Positions 54,018-63,542 of a stretch of DNA of 64,000 nt are shown here, in pieces (position 1 is the first letter of the stretch; each line of letters opens with the position of its first letter). The DNA lies in assembly GCF_009754945.1 (NCBI RefSeq), contig NZ_WPIN01000018.1, forward strand, positions 1-64,000. Direction: 5' to 3'. Origin of the DNA: Spirosoma arboris. Lineage in GTDB: Bacteria; Bacteroidota; Bacteroidia; Cytophagales; Spirosomataceae. The translations under genes and the position numbers were made by a program. Under the pieces are notes generated by a model. It saw only the letters and a program-made list of their open reading frames with translations, was not told the origin of the DNA and made no database searches.

Positions 54018-54057
54018 ATTCTGTGGATTCTCGGATAGGTTTGAGAATCCACAGAAT
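54018..54057 (+). terminator. Hairpin between the kinase and HPt genes
   Basis: ATTCTGTGGATTCTC (54018-54032) and its exact reverse complement (54043-54057) form a 15-bp stem with a 10-base loop, 11 bases after the kinase stop. It is followed by only a short T stretch, so it may reduce rather than stop transcription into the HPt gene. Confidence 0.6.
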
Positions 54058-54123
54058 TTAAAATGGCCTATAAACTTGCTTAGTTCAATATAATTCATTC
54101 AGAATAAATAGTGCTTGACGGTT

Positions 54124-54498
54124 ATGGCAGACTCAGACCCAGTTGCTTTGCATATTATTGATTACCAAAGACTTAATGAATTATATGATGGCGATAATGA
54201 GCAGATTGCCAGCCTCTTTGAGTTATTTCTTGATGAAGTTTTTCCTGATTTTGATGAAATAGAAGCGGAAATCGATCAGCAGAACTGGCCGGAAGTAGCT
54301 CAGATTGCTCATAAGATGCTACCCTGGGTGGGTATGGTTGGCTTAACGGCGTTAGAGGCTAAATTGCGTACGATTGAAACGCAAGCTAAAGCTGGTGCGA
54401 ACACCGATGATATTATGGCTACCTGGAATCAATTTAAAACAGGTCTCGATCAGGCCACGCCCTTAATTCGCCAGGAGTTAGTCAAGCTAACCAGCTAG
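54124..54498 (+). CDS. HPt phosphotransfer protein
   Basis: This protein of about 124 residues is acidic and all-helical. A phosphotransfer histidine stands in IAHKMLPWVGMVGL (His63), a variant of the usual AHxLKG motif with Pro-Trp in place of Lys-Gly. The ATG at 54124 is used rather than an in-frame TTG nine bases upstream. It follows the hybrid kinase in the same direction and is the likely acceptor of phosphate from that kinase's receiver. No output regulator is adjacent; the next gene is a GT2 synthase on the other strand. Confidence 0.85.
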   Translation: MADSDPVALHIIDYQRLNELYDGDNEQIASLFELFLDEVFPDFDEIEAEIDQQNWPEVAQIAHKMLPWVGMVGLTALEAKLRTIETQAKAGANTDDIMATWNQFKTGLDQATPLIRQELVKLTS

Positions 54499-54547
54499 AG
54501 CTTGGGGTCCTTTAGTAGTTGTGCTTTCTGGTTTCTCTCTAGCCCTA

Positions 54548-55768
54548 TTAAGCCTGCTTGGCAACAGAGTCTTCGTAATTTTCTTTCTCCTTTGTCGGGT
54601 CAACAGGTTCAGTATGTGGCGTGTGTAAGAATTTTTTGCCTGCCTGCCTGAAATTTAATAACGTGCGCATCATGCTAAAGATGAGCGAAGGCAATACCGA
54701 AAAGTCACGCATCGAAATTGTTTGCCACAAATACAGCGGGATTGACAAAGCCAGGCTTATCACCAAGAGTCCCAGCATGCCCCCAGCTACCAGTTGAAAT
54801 GTGTAAGTGCCAATGAGCAAGGTTGTTGCCACAAACAGGAATACGGCTACCAACAGGAGCGTTCTTGGCAATAATAATGATTTAACCAGGGCATTGAAGG
54901 CATGTATATTCCCACGAACCAGTTGTTGCATGCCTATCGCAAAATATTCTTTGATGAAGTAGACCTGGGCCGCCGTCCAGCGCGTACGCTGTTTCTCAAA
55001 CACGGCTATATTCTGTACTTTCTCATCAAAGATGAAGGCTTTATGTAAATAGCCTATCTTGATACCCGCGACCAGAAGCAACATTTCAAGCTCTTTATCG
55101 TAGCCACTAACGGTCTGAATCTGATTCATCGCACGCTTCATGAGTACTGGCTCAAACCCCATACCAGAGCCAATAAGCGTTGCCGATAAGCCCAGCGCCC
55201 GTTGGCCCGCCCGGAATAAATTATTGTTTACTTCTTCATTCATGGCATCAAAAATGGCCACACTCGTGTTGGTATTTTTCGCCACCCGATGGCCCTGAAT
55301 TGCCTGCCATCCATTCTCAAATGCCTGATTGATTCGCTGTAAAAAATCGGGGGCCATATGATTATCGGCATCAGAAATGACGACAATGTCATAGGCGTTG
55401 TCAGGAAGTGAGTTTAAGGCATAAGTAATGGATTTCTGAACCGTCGATTGCTCAAACTGCACGGGTATAACTTTGATGGGATAGGTAGAAAGCCGCTCCA
55501 ATGTTTCGGGACGGAAGGAATCGGCTATGACAATCAGATCATATGAGGCCGCTGGATAAGATTGCTTTAAATTAGCAATTACCGATCCTATGATCACACT
55601 GTCTTCTTTATAGGCTGGAATAAGCACGGCAATACGCCGTGTAGGTATATCCTGCAGGATCAGCGAGTCGTCGGCTTTCCCTAAACGACCGGAAATTGCC
55701 GAAATGAAAATATATAAAACATTGAATAACAGGTAAATAGCTATGATGAATAAAACCAGATTGACCAT
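54548..55768 (-). CDS. Membrane GT2 glycosyltransferase, paralogue of the 5363 gene
   Basis: This 406-residue protein shares the whole layout of the gene at 5363: an N-terminal helix, RRIAVLIPAYKEDSVI, VVISDADNHMAPDFL, IQGHRVAKNTNTSVAIFDAM, EKQRTRWTAAQ (QxxRW) and C-terminal helices ending with FLHTPHTEP. Identity between the two is high across the full length. It is predicted to be a processive or repeat-acting synthase at the inner membrane. It converges on the HPt gene and diverges from the large hydrolase gene at 56101, with 332 bases between the starts. The sugar is unknown. Confidence 0.88.
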   Translation of the reverse strand: MVNLVLFIIAIYLLFNVLYIFISAISGRLGKADDSLILQDIPTRRIAVLIPAYKEDSVIIGSVIANLKQSYPAASYDLIVIADSFRPETLERLSTYPIKVIPVQFEQSTVQKSITYALNSLPDNAYDIVVISDADNHMAPDFLQRINQAFENGWQAIQGHRVAKNTNTSVAIFDAMNEEVNNNLFRAGQRALGLSATLIGSGMGFEPVLMKRAMNQIQTVSGYDKELEMLLLVAGIKIGYLHKAFIFDEKVQNIAVFEKQRTRWTAAQVYFIKEYFAIGMQQLVRGNIHAFNALVKSLLLPRTLLLVAVFLFVATTLLIGTYTFQLVAGGMLGLLVISLALSIPLYLWQTISMRDFSVLPSLIFSMMRTLLNFRQAGKKFLHTPHTEPVDPTKEKENYEDSVAKQA

Positions 55769-56100
55769 GACCTATTATTTGAAGGTGTATAATTTATTGA
55801 TAGGGCGTCTAGTAATTTTCTACTAATTAAAGCCAAATTAGCATACAAATCTACAAAAAAGTTGGCTTTAGTTTATTTTATTTTGTTTGTGTAAATAAAA
55901 AGTAACTATATTTCTGATACGTAAAAATGGGAATATGTAATAAATAATCCCATTTTTGTATTTGTTTATGTTGATGAATGTGCTGATTATCTGGATAGTA
56001 GTGTCTCTTTTGCCAGTATTATTCTTCCTGATTATCGCAAAAAAAGTGCCAGAGTAACGAGTATAATCTACATTAGTTTAGCCGCCCAAATATCATTGAA
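55769..56100. other. Divergent intergenic region between GT2 and hydrolase genes
   Basis: This 332-base AT-rich region holds the promoters of both divergent genes. On the minus strand TAGATTTG (55853 down to 55846) matches the -7 consensus for the GT2 gene. A hairpin with perfect 10-base arms (55923-55932 and 55948-55957) lies in the middle. No gene is seen. Confidence 0.45.
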
Positions 56101-59100
56101 ATGAAAAAAATTCTATTTTTCATTGGCCTTTTCTGTGCCACAGCAACAGTTACGGTTCTATCAAATTCTGCCAGGTTTAACTACCTGACGAATAGATTAA
56201 CAAACTTTCTCGCCCTGGTCGAACACAGCAATCAGCTAATCGTTAGTGCGCTGCCAGGGCATGTCGAAGCCGAAAGCTACGCCAGCATGCAAGGTGTCCA
56301 ACTCGAAACAACCTCCGACGATGGGGGAGGCCAGAATATTGGCAATATCGATGATGGCGACTGGATGGATTATTCGGTGACTGTACCTCAAAATGGCGTG
56401 TACAGCTTTAAATTCCGAGTGGCCAATGGCTGGGGCGACGGCGCAAAATTTGAGCTGCGTCAGGTGGATGGTACGGTGCTGGCGTCGGTCGATGTGCCTC
56501 GCACCGGTGGCCTGCAAAGTTGGCAAACCCTTGGGGCTATGGCCCATCTGACAGCGGGTAGCCAGACAATTCGACTTTATGTAGTTAAAGGCAACTGGAA
56601 CCTGAACTGGTTCGACGTGGCGGCTGGCCAGAATTTGCCTGGAAAAATCGAGGCCGAGAGCTTTGACGTTGCCAGCGATGTACGGCCTGAAGCAACTTCC
56701 GACGATGGAGGGGGGCAGAATCTGGGGTATATCGACGATGGCGACTGGATGGACTATAACGTCAATGTGGCTGCGGCTGGGGATTATGTCTTTAAGTTTC
56801 GGGTTGCCAATAGTTACGGGAATGGCGTCATTTATATTAAATCGGAAGACGGTACCACGCTGGGAAGTGTGAGCGTTCCCCGCACCTACGATTGGCAGAA
56901 CTGGACCACCATCAGCACCACGGCTACCCTGGCCGCCGGTAGCCAGGTGATTCGTATTTATACTAATCCAGGTACCTGGAATTTCAACTGGTTCAGCGTT
57001 TCTCAAAATAGCACTCCATTGCCCGGTCATATCGAAGCCGAAGATTATGTGGCTATGCAGGGTGTCCAGACTGAAACAACTTCGGATGCCGGTGGTGGGC
57101 TGAACGTCGGTAACATTGACGATGGTGATTGGCTGGATTACACCGTTTCGGTAGCTACAACGGGCGCTTATTCGCTCAAATTCCGGGTGGCCAATGCCTG
57201 GAGTGATGGTGCAAAATTCGAACTTCGCAAAAGCGATGGCACGGTGACGGCATCGGTCGATGTGCCCCGAACGGGTGGCTTGCAAAATTTCCAGACTATT
57301 GGTGCCATAGCGCATCTGACAGCGGGCACCCAGAAACTTCGACTCTATATCGTCAAAGGCGGCTGGAACCTGAATTGGTTTGAGGGCGCCCCCGGTCGGA
57401 ATCTACCTGGAAAAATTGAGGCTGAGAGTTTTGACGTAGCTACCGATGTGCGACCCGAAACGGCTTCCGACGATGGGGGAGGCCTGAATCTGGGCTATAT
57501 CGACGATGACGACTGGATGGATTACAATGTTATTGTACCTTCAGCAGGGATATATACATTCCAATTCCGGGTGGCCAACAGTTACGGCAATGGTGTCATT
57601 TCCATTAAATCGGAGGCTGGTGCTACGTTGGGAAGTGTAAGTGTTCCTCGTACGTATGGCTGGCAGAACTGGACGACTGTCAGTACCACTGCTACATTAT
57701 CTGCCGGCAGTCAGGTACTACGCATTTATGCCAATGCGGGTGCCTGGAATTTCAACTGGTTCAACGTCATACAGGGAGGTACTGTGCAAAGCCCCGCCGT
57801 TGTTACGTTTGCTGCCCTGCCTACTAAAACAGTTGGCGATGCGGACTTCAACCTGGTGGCAACGACTAACAACAGCGAAACACCGGTAACTTTTTCATCA
57901 TCCAATCCATCGGTTGTTACGGTTTCGAATGCCACTGGTGTATGGAAAGCCTCGATTGTAGGCGCAGGAACGTCTACAATTACAGCGTCGCAGGTGGCTT
58001 CGACTTCCTTTATGGCGGCTGCCAATGTTACCCAGACGCAGACTGTTAATTCAGCCGCTGCTGTTGCGCTAGGCCAGAAAATTCCGATTGATCCCAAGCG
58101 TTGGTACCAGCTTAATAATGTAAGTAATGGATTGGACGGCTTGTTTGATGGTATCACGAACGTTAACGTGGAAACCGGCTGGGGTAAAGTGTTGTCAAAT
58201 TACGATGCCTATTACCCATTGCTGACCGGTGAGTCAATGACGATTGCGGGCCTGAAATTCTACGACTTTACTGGTGACTTTACCAGTAACCCGATGACGG
58301 TATCGATCATTACCGATCAATGGCAGCGGATACCCATTGCCACGTTCACGGGAGCTCAATATGACAGTTGGGTTGGACCTTATCCAGATCGGTCGACGTC
58401 TGGCGATGCTAAATTTATGCTGGATCAACCCATAACGAACGCTCGCTATCTGGTCATTAACACCTATGGTGCTTTCCCAACCGAAATGGAATTGTACGGT
58501 TCCTATACGCCCACTACGCAGACATTTACACCAACTCCGGCAAAGGCAGTGAAGCTGAAAGATATGCTGGGGGTAAATGCTTATGAATGGGACTTTGCAG
58601 ATGGAAATACCCCCTGGCTGATCAATGAAGCGAAAGTAAACGTCGTGAAGAGCTTCGGAGGTATCCGGCACTACATGGACTGGAGCAAGCTGGAATCGAA
58701 TGAAGGTAGTTATTCGTATAACCCGACGCTAAGCGGAGGATGGAATTTTGACGCCATGTACGAGCGCTGCAAAGCGGAAGGGATCGACGTATTGGCTTGT
58801 CTGAAAACAATACCCGACTGGCTTGCCAATACCTATCCTCAGGATCAACGCGATGGAGAAAATGTGCCTCTACGCTATGGTAAGGACTTGACTGATCCTA
58901 ACTCGTATCTGGAACAGGCTAAGGTAGGCTTTCAGTACATGGCTCGATACGGTAGCAATACCAACGTCAACCCAGCTTTGCTGAGCGTCAACTCAACCCC
59001 TCGCTGGACAGGCGACACGCCTAATTCGGTCAAGATTGGACTGGGTTTGATCAAATACATCGAGTGCGATAACGAACGTGATAAATGGTGGAAAGGCCGA

Positions 59101-60333
59101 AAAGCCTACCAGACTGCCCGCGAATATGCCGCGAACCTGTCGGCCTTTTACGATGGAAATAAAAACACAATGGGGCCTGGCGTGGGTGTGAAAAACGCTG
59201 ATCCGAATGTGAAAGTGGTTATTGGTGGACTGGCGTCAGCTTCGTCCGGTTCCGATTATGTGAAGGGTATGGTTGACTGGTGCAAACAGTATCGGGGCTA
59301 CAACCCAGATGGTACCGTTAACTTATGCTGGGATATTATTAACTACCACATGTATTCCGATAACACCTCGTCGTCGCAGAGCGGAACGTCTACACGAGGG
59401 GCTGCTCCTGAGGTGACGCCCATCAATCGAATCGCCGATGATTTTCGACAAACAGCCCATCGGCTGTCGTACGATATGCCTGTCTGGATTACCGAAGCGG
59501 GTTATGACGTGAATCAGGGCAGCCCGATACGTGCTATTCCGATTGGCAATAAGTCGGCACTCGAAACCCAGGGCGACTGGATTTTGAGAACAGCTCTGTT
59601 CTACGCCCGCAAGGGAATCGAGAAATTGTTCTTCTACCAACTCTACGATGACAATGGCACGGGTGCCATGTTCGGAACCTCCGGCTTGGCTAATGGCGAT
59701 AACGTAACCCGCCGACCTGCCGCTGATTTCCTATATCAAACCAACAAGCTTTTTGGGGAGTATATCTACAAGGAAACGACAAACAATGATCCCATTGTCG
59801 ATCGGTATGAGAAAGATGGTAAATCGGCTTATGTCCTGGTCGTTCCTGATGAGATAGGGCGTACGGCAACCTATACGCTGGATCTGGGCACGGCTACACA
59901 GGCGCAGATTTATACGCCTAAAGTAGGCAGCACTGATATGACGTTGCAAACGGTCAATACAAATCAGGGTAAGGTACAACTCACCGTAACCGAAACCCCA
60001 ATCTTTGTGGTGGCCGGAACGGCAGCACCCAATGCACGTGTTGGTGCTGTAATGCCGACCGAAGGTAAAACGCTGGCAGAAGCAGTTCGTGTCTACCCAA
60101 ATCCTACTGCCAGTTTCGTAAGCATTCATGCCGAACGGGTAAGCGATTCACCGCTGGAGGTTAACCTGTTTGACGCTGGTCTGGGCCGGCTACATCAGGC
60201 AACTAAAATCGCAAAAACAGGCGATGCCTTCACGGCTAAAATGGACTTGTCGCAACTGGCTGGCGGGATTTATATCCTGGAAATTAAGCAGGATGGAGAG
60301 CGGGTATTGCAAAAGGTTCTGAAAGTGAATTGA
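56101..60333 (+). CDS. Large secreted glycoside hydrolase with four CBM6-like modules and T9SS sorting domain
   Basis: This 1410-residue protein has a signal segment, then four CBM6-like modules (about 51-565) in an A-B-A-B order: LPGHVEAESY and WGDGAKFELR mark A, LPGKIEAESFDV and SYGNGVI mark B. A bacterial Ig-like domain follows (about 568-650). The rest matches the hydrolase at 28072-30414 end to end: a discoidin-like sandwich from IPIDPKRWYQLNNVSNGLDG, a clan GH-A-like barrel with Glu992 (ECDNERD) and Glu1132 (WITEAGYD), and a C-terminal type A sorting domain from VYPNPTASFVSI. It is exported by the type IX system and probably attacks a surface or environmental glycan. Family assignment is uncertain (GH39-like). 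A strong terminator follows. Confidence 0.85.
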   Translation: MKKILFFIGLFCATATVTVLSNSARFNYLTNRLTNFLALVEHSNQLIVSALPGHVEAESYASMQGVQLETTSDDGGGQNIGNIDDGDWMDYSVTVPQNGVYSFKFRVANGWGDGAKFELRQVDGTVLASVDVPRTGGLQSWQTLGAMAHLTAGSQTIRLYVVKGNWNLNWFDVAAGQNLPGKIEAESFDVASDVRPEATSDDGGGQNLGYIDDGDWMDYNVNVAAAGDYVFKFRVANSYGNGVIYIKSEDGTTLGSVSVPRTYDWQNWTTISTTATLAAGSQVIRIYTNPGTWNFNWFSVSQNSTPLPGHIEAEDYVAMQGVQTETTSDAGGGLNVGNIDDGDWLDYTVSVATTGAYSLKFRVANAWSDGAKFELRKSDGTVTASVDVPRTGGLQNFQTIGAIAHLTAGTQKLRLYIVKGGWNLNWFEGAPGRNLPGKIEAESFDVATDVRPETASDDGGGLNLGYIDDDDWMDYNVIVPSAGIYTFQFRVANSYGNGVISIKSEAGATLGSVSVPRTYGWQNWTTVSTTATLSAGSQVLRIYANAGAWNFNWFNVIQGGTVQSPAVVTFAALPTKTVGDADFNLVATTNNSETPVTFSSSNPSVVTVSNATGVWKASIVGAGTSTITASQVASTSFMAAANVTQTQTVNSAAAVALGQKIPIDPKRWYQLNNVSNGLDGLFDGITNVNVETGWGKVLSNYDAYYPLLTGESMTIAGLKFYDFTGDFTSNPMTVSIITDQWQRIPIATFTGAQYDSWVGPYPDRSTSGDAKFMLDQPITNARYLVINTYGAFPTEMELYGSYTPTTQTFTPTPAKAVKLKDMLGVNAYEWDFADGNTPWLINEAKVNVVKSFGGIRHYMDWSKLESNEGSYSYNPTLSGGWNFDAMYERCKAEGIDVLACLKTIPDWLANTYPQDQRDGENVPLRYGKDLTDPNSYLEQAKVGFQYMARYGSNTNVNPALLSVNSTPRWTGDTPNSVKIGLGLIKYIECDNERDKWWKGRKAYQTAREYAANLSAFYDGNKNTMGPGVGVKNADPNVKVVIGGLASASSGSDYVKGMVDWCKQYRGYNPDGTVNLCWDIINYHMYSDNTSSSQSGTSTRGAAPEVTPINRIADDFRQTAHRLSYDMPVWITEAGYDVNQGSPIRAIPIGNKSALETQGDWILRTALFYARKGIEKLFFYQLYDDNGTGAMFGTSGLANGDNVTRRPAADFLYQTNKLFGEYIYKETTNNDPIVDRYEKDGKSAYVLVVPDEIGRTATYTLDLGTATQAQIYTPKVGSTDMTLQTVNTNQGKVQLTVTETPIFVVAGTAAPNARVGAVMPTEGKTLAEAVRVYPNPTASFVSIHAERVSDSPLEVNLFDAGLGRLHQATKIAKTGDAFTAKMDLSQLAGGIYILEIKQDGERVLQKVLKVN
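56251..57786 (+). repeat. 768-bp tandem duplication of a two-module binding unit
   Basis: The stretch 56251-57018 is repeated at 57019-57786 with an exact 768-base (256-codon) offset and diverged sequence. Each copy encodes one A-type and one B-type CBM6-like module. The A and B modules are more similar across copies than to each other, so the pair was duplicated as a unit. Confidence 0.8.
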
Positions 60334-60357
60334 GCATAACAGTCCGTAAGTTGTTTG

Positions 60358-60396
60358 CAGCGCAGGGTCGGTAGTTTTTCTGCCGACCCTGCGCTG
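60358..60396 (+). terminator. Intrinsic terminator after the large hydrolase
   Basis: The arms at 60358-60374 and 60380-60396 pair over 17 bases with one G-T wobble around a five-T loop. The stem is GC-rich and lies 25 bases after the stop codon. The T run behind it is short. Confidence 0.75.
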
Positions 60397-60501
60397 TTAA
60401 GCGTATAGGGATAAAAGAAAATCAATTAATGGGCTACTTTGGCATTGGCTACAGCGAATTTTCATTGATTTGTATCCTGAACAAAAGACATTTCCTGGGC
60501 T

Positions 60502-61080
60502 ATGCTCGAAAAATTCAGAACGAAGTTCCCATTCCCGCCCGAAAAATGGGATGCCTACGTAAAGTGCTTTAAACGGATCGATGTGCCAGCCCGAACAATT
60601 CTGCTTCGGGAAGGGGATATTTCCAGAAAAGCCTACCTGATTGAAAAGGGATGCCTGCGCGTATGGTTTATCAACAAAGGCGAGGAGACGACTTTCCAGT
60701 TCTTTTTTGAAAATAATACGGTTTCCTCCATTGAAAGCTTTAAAAAAAGTATTCCCAGCCTGTTTTCCATCGAAACCGTTGAGCCCTGTACACTTTGGTG
60801 GATCGACAAAACCGACCTGGATTGGATACTAGCCGAAGTAAGTGAAAATGCGGACATTCGGGACAAAATCCTGGATGCGGTATTTGAACGTACCCTCCAT
60901 TACATGCAGCATTTTCTGTCCTTCGTTCGGGATACTCCGCAGGAACGGTATCTAAATCTGGTAGCCCAAAGGCCCCACATTATTCAGCGAGTACCCCAAC
61001 ATTATATTGCTTCTTATCTGGGAATTAGTCGGGTTCATTTGAGTCGTATCAAACAGAAACTCGCCCGACAAAAACTGTAG
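60502..61080 (+). CDS. Crp/Fnr-family transcriptional regulator
   Basis: This 192-residue protein has a cyclic-nucleotide-binding-type domain (about 20-130: PARTILLREGDISRKAYLIE, KGCLRVWFINKGEETTFQFF) and a C-terminal winged helix with VPQHYIASYLGISRVHLSRI as recognition helix region. The length is normal for the Bacteroidota Crp group, which usually does not keep the cAMP-contacting residues. It stands after the hydrolase terminator with its own start and converges on the VOC gene, 14 bases apart. Targets are unknown. Confidence 0.9.
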   Translation: MLEKFRTKFPFPPEKWDAYVKCFKRIDVPARTILLREGDISRKAYLIEKGCLRVWFINKGEETTFQFFFENNTVSSIESFKKSIPSLFSIETVEPCTLWWIDKTDLDWILAEVSENADIRDKILDAVFERTLHYMQHFLSFVRDTPQERYLNLVAQRPHIIQRVPQHYIASYLGISRVHLSRIKQKLARQKL

Positions 61081-61094
61081 TTCAGTCTCCGTTG

Positions 61095-61523
61095 TTACTC
61101 TACCTTATCTCCTTTAAAAATCCAGGAAACACCGTATTTGTCGGTGAGTTGACCATAAATGCCAAATGGCATCATATGGAGCTCAATGAACGTTCTCTTG
61201 TCCTTGTCTGCTCCTTCGGCAAGTTTGTCAAAAACTGTTTTCAGTTCATCATAGGCTTCGCCGACGACATATATGCTAAACGTATTCCCCGGTTTTGGCT
61301 CGAGTGTGGGAGAAGCCATCCAGTCTGTAGCCGAAAAATCGATGGCACCGCTTTTCAGTTGAGCATTGATAATTCTGCCGTGTTTTTCTACTGGAAACTG
61401 GGCTTTCATCGGAGTATCACCGAGTTTTATCAGGGTTAACTCTCCACCAAAACACGTTTGATAAAAGGTCATTGCCTCAGCACAATTTCCGTCAAATAAA
61501 AGAAAGGGTGTACAGTGTAACAT
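61095..61523 (-). CDS. VOC family protein (PhnB/glyoxalase-like)
   Basis: This 142-residue protein begins MLHCTPFLLFDGNCAEAMTF, followed by YQTCFGGEL, and ends with GIYGQLTDKYGVSWIFKGDK. This is the two-repeat vicinal-oxygen-chelate fold of the PhnB/3-demethylubiquinone-methyltransferase-like group. Members bind small molecules or metals; no specific reaction can be named. It stands alone between the Crp-type regulator and the TPR lipoprotein genes. Confidence 0.88.
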   Translation of the reverse strand: MLHCTPFLLFDGNCAEAMTFYQTCFGGELTLIKLGDTPMKAQFPVEKHGRIINAQLKSGAIDFSATDWMASPTLEPKPGNTFSIYVVGEAYDELKTVFDKLAEGADKDKRTFIELHMMPFGIYGQLTDKYGVSWIFKGDKVE

Positions 61524-61786
61524 GTTTGTTTAGCTGTGGTTTTAAGGTTCACTACAAAATACGCACTTCGCATTTTGTATTCGTATGGCATTCAGAAAAA
61601 TTACTACTGTCGGTCTGCATCAGCCGAGAACGTAGCGTTTGATAGCCTCGCGGTTGCACAACCCAGTGTCGGCTAAAATGAATGGAGGTGCTTTTACCAC
61701 TTACTCAGAAGTTGCACCCGCTACAGATAAATTCAATTAACTTGTTTACTCGCCGTTTTTAAGAAAATCAGACGTCAGTACCTTCC

Positions 61787-63418
61787 ATGAAAAAGAGCGT
61801 ATTCTCTCTCATTTTCATTGCCCTACTTCTGCTTTATGGCTGTAATCAGAAAACGAATAGGCCCTCAGCAGAACAAATTAACGAGTTAAACTTAAAAAGA
61901 GGGCAGCTTATTCTATGCGGTTCGCCATCGATGCAATTGGGCACTGCCGAATTTAAAACCTCTTGTAGCCAAAAGACCAAGGGAGATTTTGATCTGGCTA
62001 TAAAACTTTTACATTCATTTGAATATGACGAAGCCGAGAAAGCATTTGCCAAAGTGATTGATCAGGACCCGCAATGTGTGATGGGCTACTGGGGCATAGC
62101 CATGGCTAACTTCCATCCACTCTGGACCCCGCCCACCGAGGAGGAACTTCAAAAGGGGGCTAGGGCAATTCAAGTTGCCAGGTCACTTGAAACCTCAGAA
62201 CGAGAAGCTGATTACCTGGAGGCTATTGGCTCTTTTTACCAGGACTGGCAAAAAGTTGATCACCAGACCCGTTGCCTGCGTTTTGAAAAGGGGATGGAAA
62301 ACGTGTACAAAAAGTACCCTGACGATAAGGAGGCTGCTGTTTTTTACGCCCTGGCCCTTGATGCGGCTGCCACCCCCGACGATCAATCGTTTAGCAAGCA
62401 AAAGAAAGCAGGTGATATTTTACAGGCTCTCTATCCGGGTCAGCCTAACCATCCCGGCATTGTTCACTATCTGATCCATACCTATGATTACCCTGAACTG
62501 GCTCAGCAAGGCTTGTCTGCCGCCAGAAAATACGCGTCGATTGCGCCTTCATCGGCCCATGCGTTGCATATGCCCTCTCATATTTTTACCCGGTTAGGCC
62601 TTTGGAATGAATGTATTGAGTCAAACCTGGCTTCGGTATCGGCAGCCCAATGCTATGCGCAAGCTGCTGGTATAAAGGGCCATTGGGATGAGGAGCTTCA
62701 TGGGCTGGACTACCTGGTCTATGCCTATCTGCAAAAAGGAGACAATGCTTCGGCCAAAAAACAGTGGGATTATTTGAAAACGATAACCGAAGTTCAGCCG
62801 GTTAATTTCAAAGTGGCGTATGCTTTTGCAGCTATTCCCTCTCGTTACGTATTGGAAAACAAACGGTGGGCAGAAGCCGCCAGTCTCCAGGTAACGCCCG
62901 TTGATTTTCCCTGGGAAAACTTCCCCTGGCAGGCTGCCATTATCCATTTTACCCGTTCATTAGGTTCGGCCCACATCGGTAATCTAGCGGCCGCCAGAAC
63001 AGAACTAACTCAATTAGATACCCTTCGGCAGCGCTTAACGGAGAAAAAAGACACTTACAAAGCCAATCAGGTAGCCATCCAGATTACCATCGCCGAAGCT
63101 TGGTTATCCTTGAAAGAGGGAAATAATCGGAAAGCCTTAATGCTTATGCAGCAAGCAGCCGACCGGGAAGATAAAATGCAGAAACATCCTGTCACTCCGG
63201 GAGAGGTTCTTCCTGCCAGAGAATTGCTAGGCGACATGTTGCTACAACTGGGTAAACCTACTGAAGCATTAGCGGCCTATGAGACAGATTTGCAGAAGCA
63301 CCCTAAGCGGTTAAATGCCCTTTATGGAGCTGGGTTGGCAGCAAAAGCAGTAGGTGCTGCACAAAAAGCCAACGCTTATTTTTCCCAATGGACCAATGGT
63401 ACTGGCCATGCACCCTGA
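61787..63418 (+). CDS. TPR-repeat lipoprotein
   Basis: This 543-residue protein has a lipoprotein signal peptide (MKKSVFSLIFIALLLLYGCN, lipidated Cys19) and helical repeats of TPR type from about residue 65 (EYDEAEKAFAKVIDQDPQCV) to the end (TEALAAYETDLQKHPKRLNA). A central conserved block, SAHALHMPSHIFTRLGLWNE, is found in a family of TPR proteins of unknown function. It probably sits in the envelope and mediates protein contacts. A 263-base gap without a gene precedes it. The AraC-type gene converges on it. Confidence 0.82.
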   Translation: MKKSVFSLIFIALLLLYGCNQKTNRPSAEQINELNLKRGQLILCGSPSMQLGTAEFKTSCSQKTKGDFDLAIKLLHSFEYDEAEKAFAKVIDQDPQCVMGYWGIAMANFHPLWTPPTEEELQKGARAIQVARSLETSEREADYLEAIGSFYQDWQKVDHQTRCLRFEKGMENVYKKYPDDKEAAVFYALALDAAATPDDQSFSKQKKAGDILQALYPGQPNHPGIVHYLIHTYDYPELAQQGLSAARKYASIAPSSAHALHMPSHIFTRLGLWNECIESNLASVSAAQCYAQAAGIKGHWDEELHGLDYLVYAYLQKGDNASAKKQWDYLKTITEVQPVNFKVAYAFAAIPSRYVLENKRWAEAASLQVTPVDFPWENFPWQAAIIHFTRSLGSAHIGNLAAARTELTQLDTLRQRLTEKKDTYKANQVAIQITIAEAWLSLKEGNNRKALMLMQQAADREDKMQKHPVTPGEVLPARELLGDMLLQLGKPTEALAAYETDLQKHPKRLNALYGAGLAAKAVGAAQKANAYFSQWTNGTGHAP

Positions 63419-63542
63419 GCAAGTATAATCGCCCTATGTGAGTTATGCAACAGCCACGAACGTTTGCTTAGATCGTTTACCCAACAGTTACAAAATCTGG
63501 TTGATTAATCAATCTGTCAGGTGAAGTTGAGTGCATCACGAC

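Noticed and set aside
56236..57315. A 359-codon open frame on the minus strand across the binding modules
   Set aside because: It is antisense to the clearly coding CBM6-like repeats and owes its length to their repeated, codon-biased sequence; the translation has no protein-like domain.
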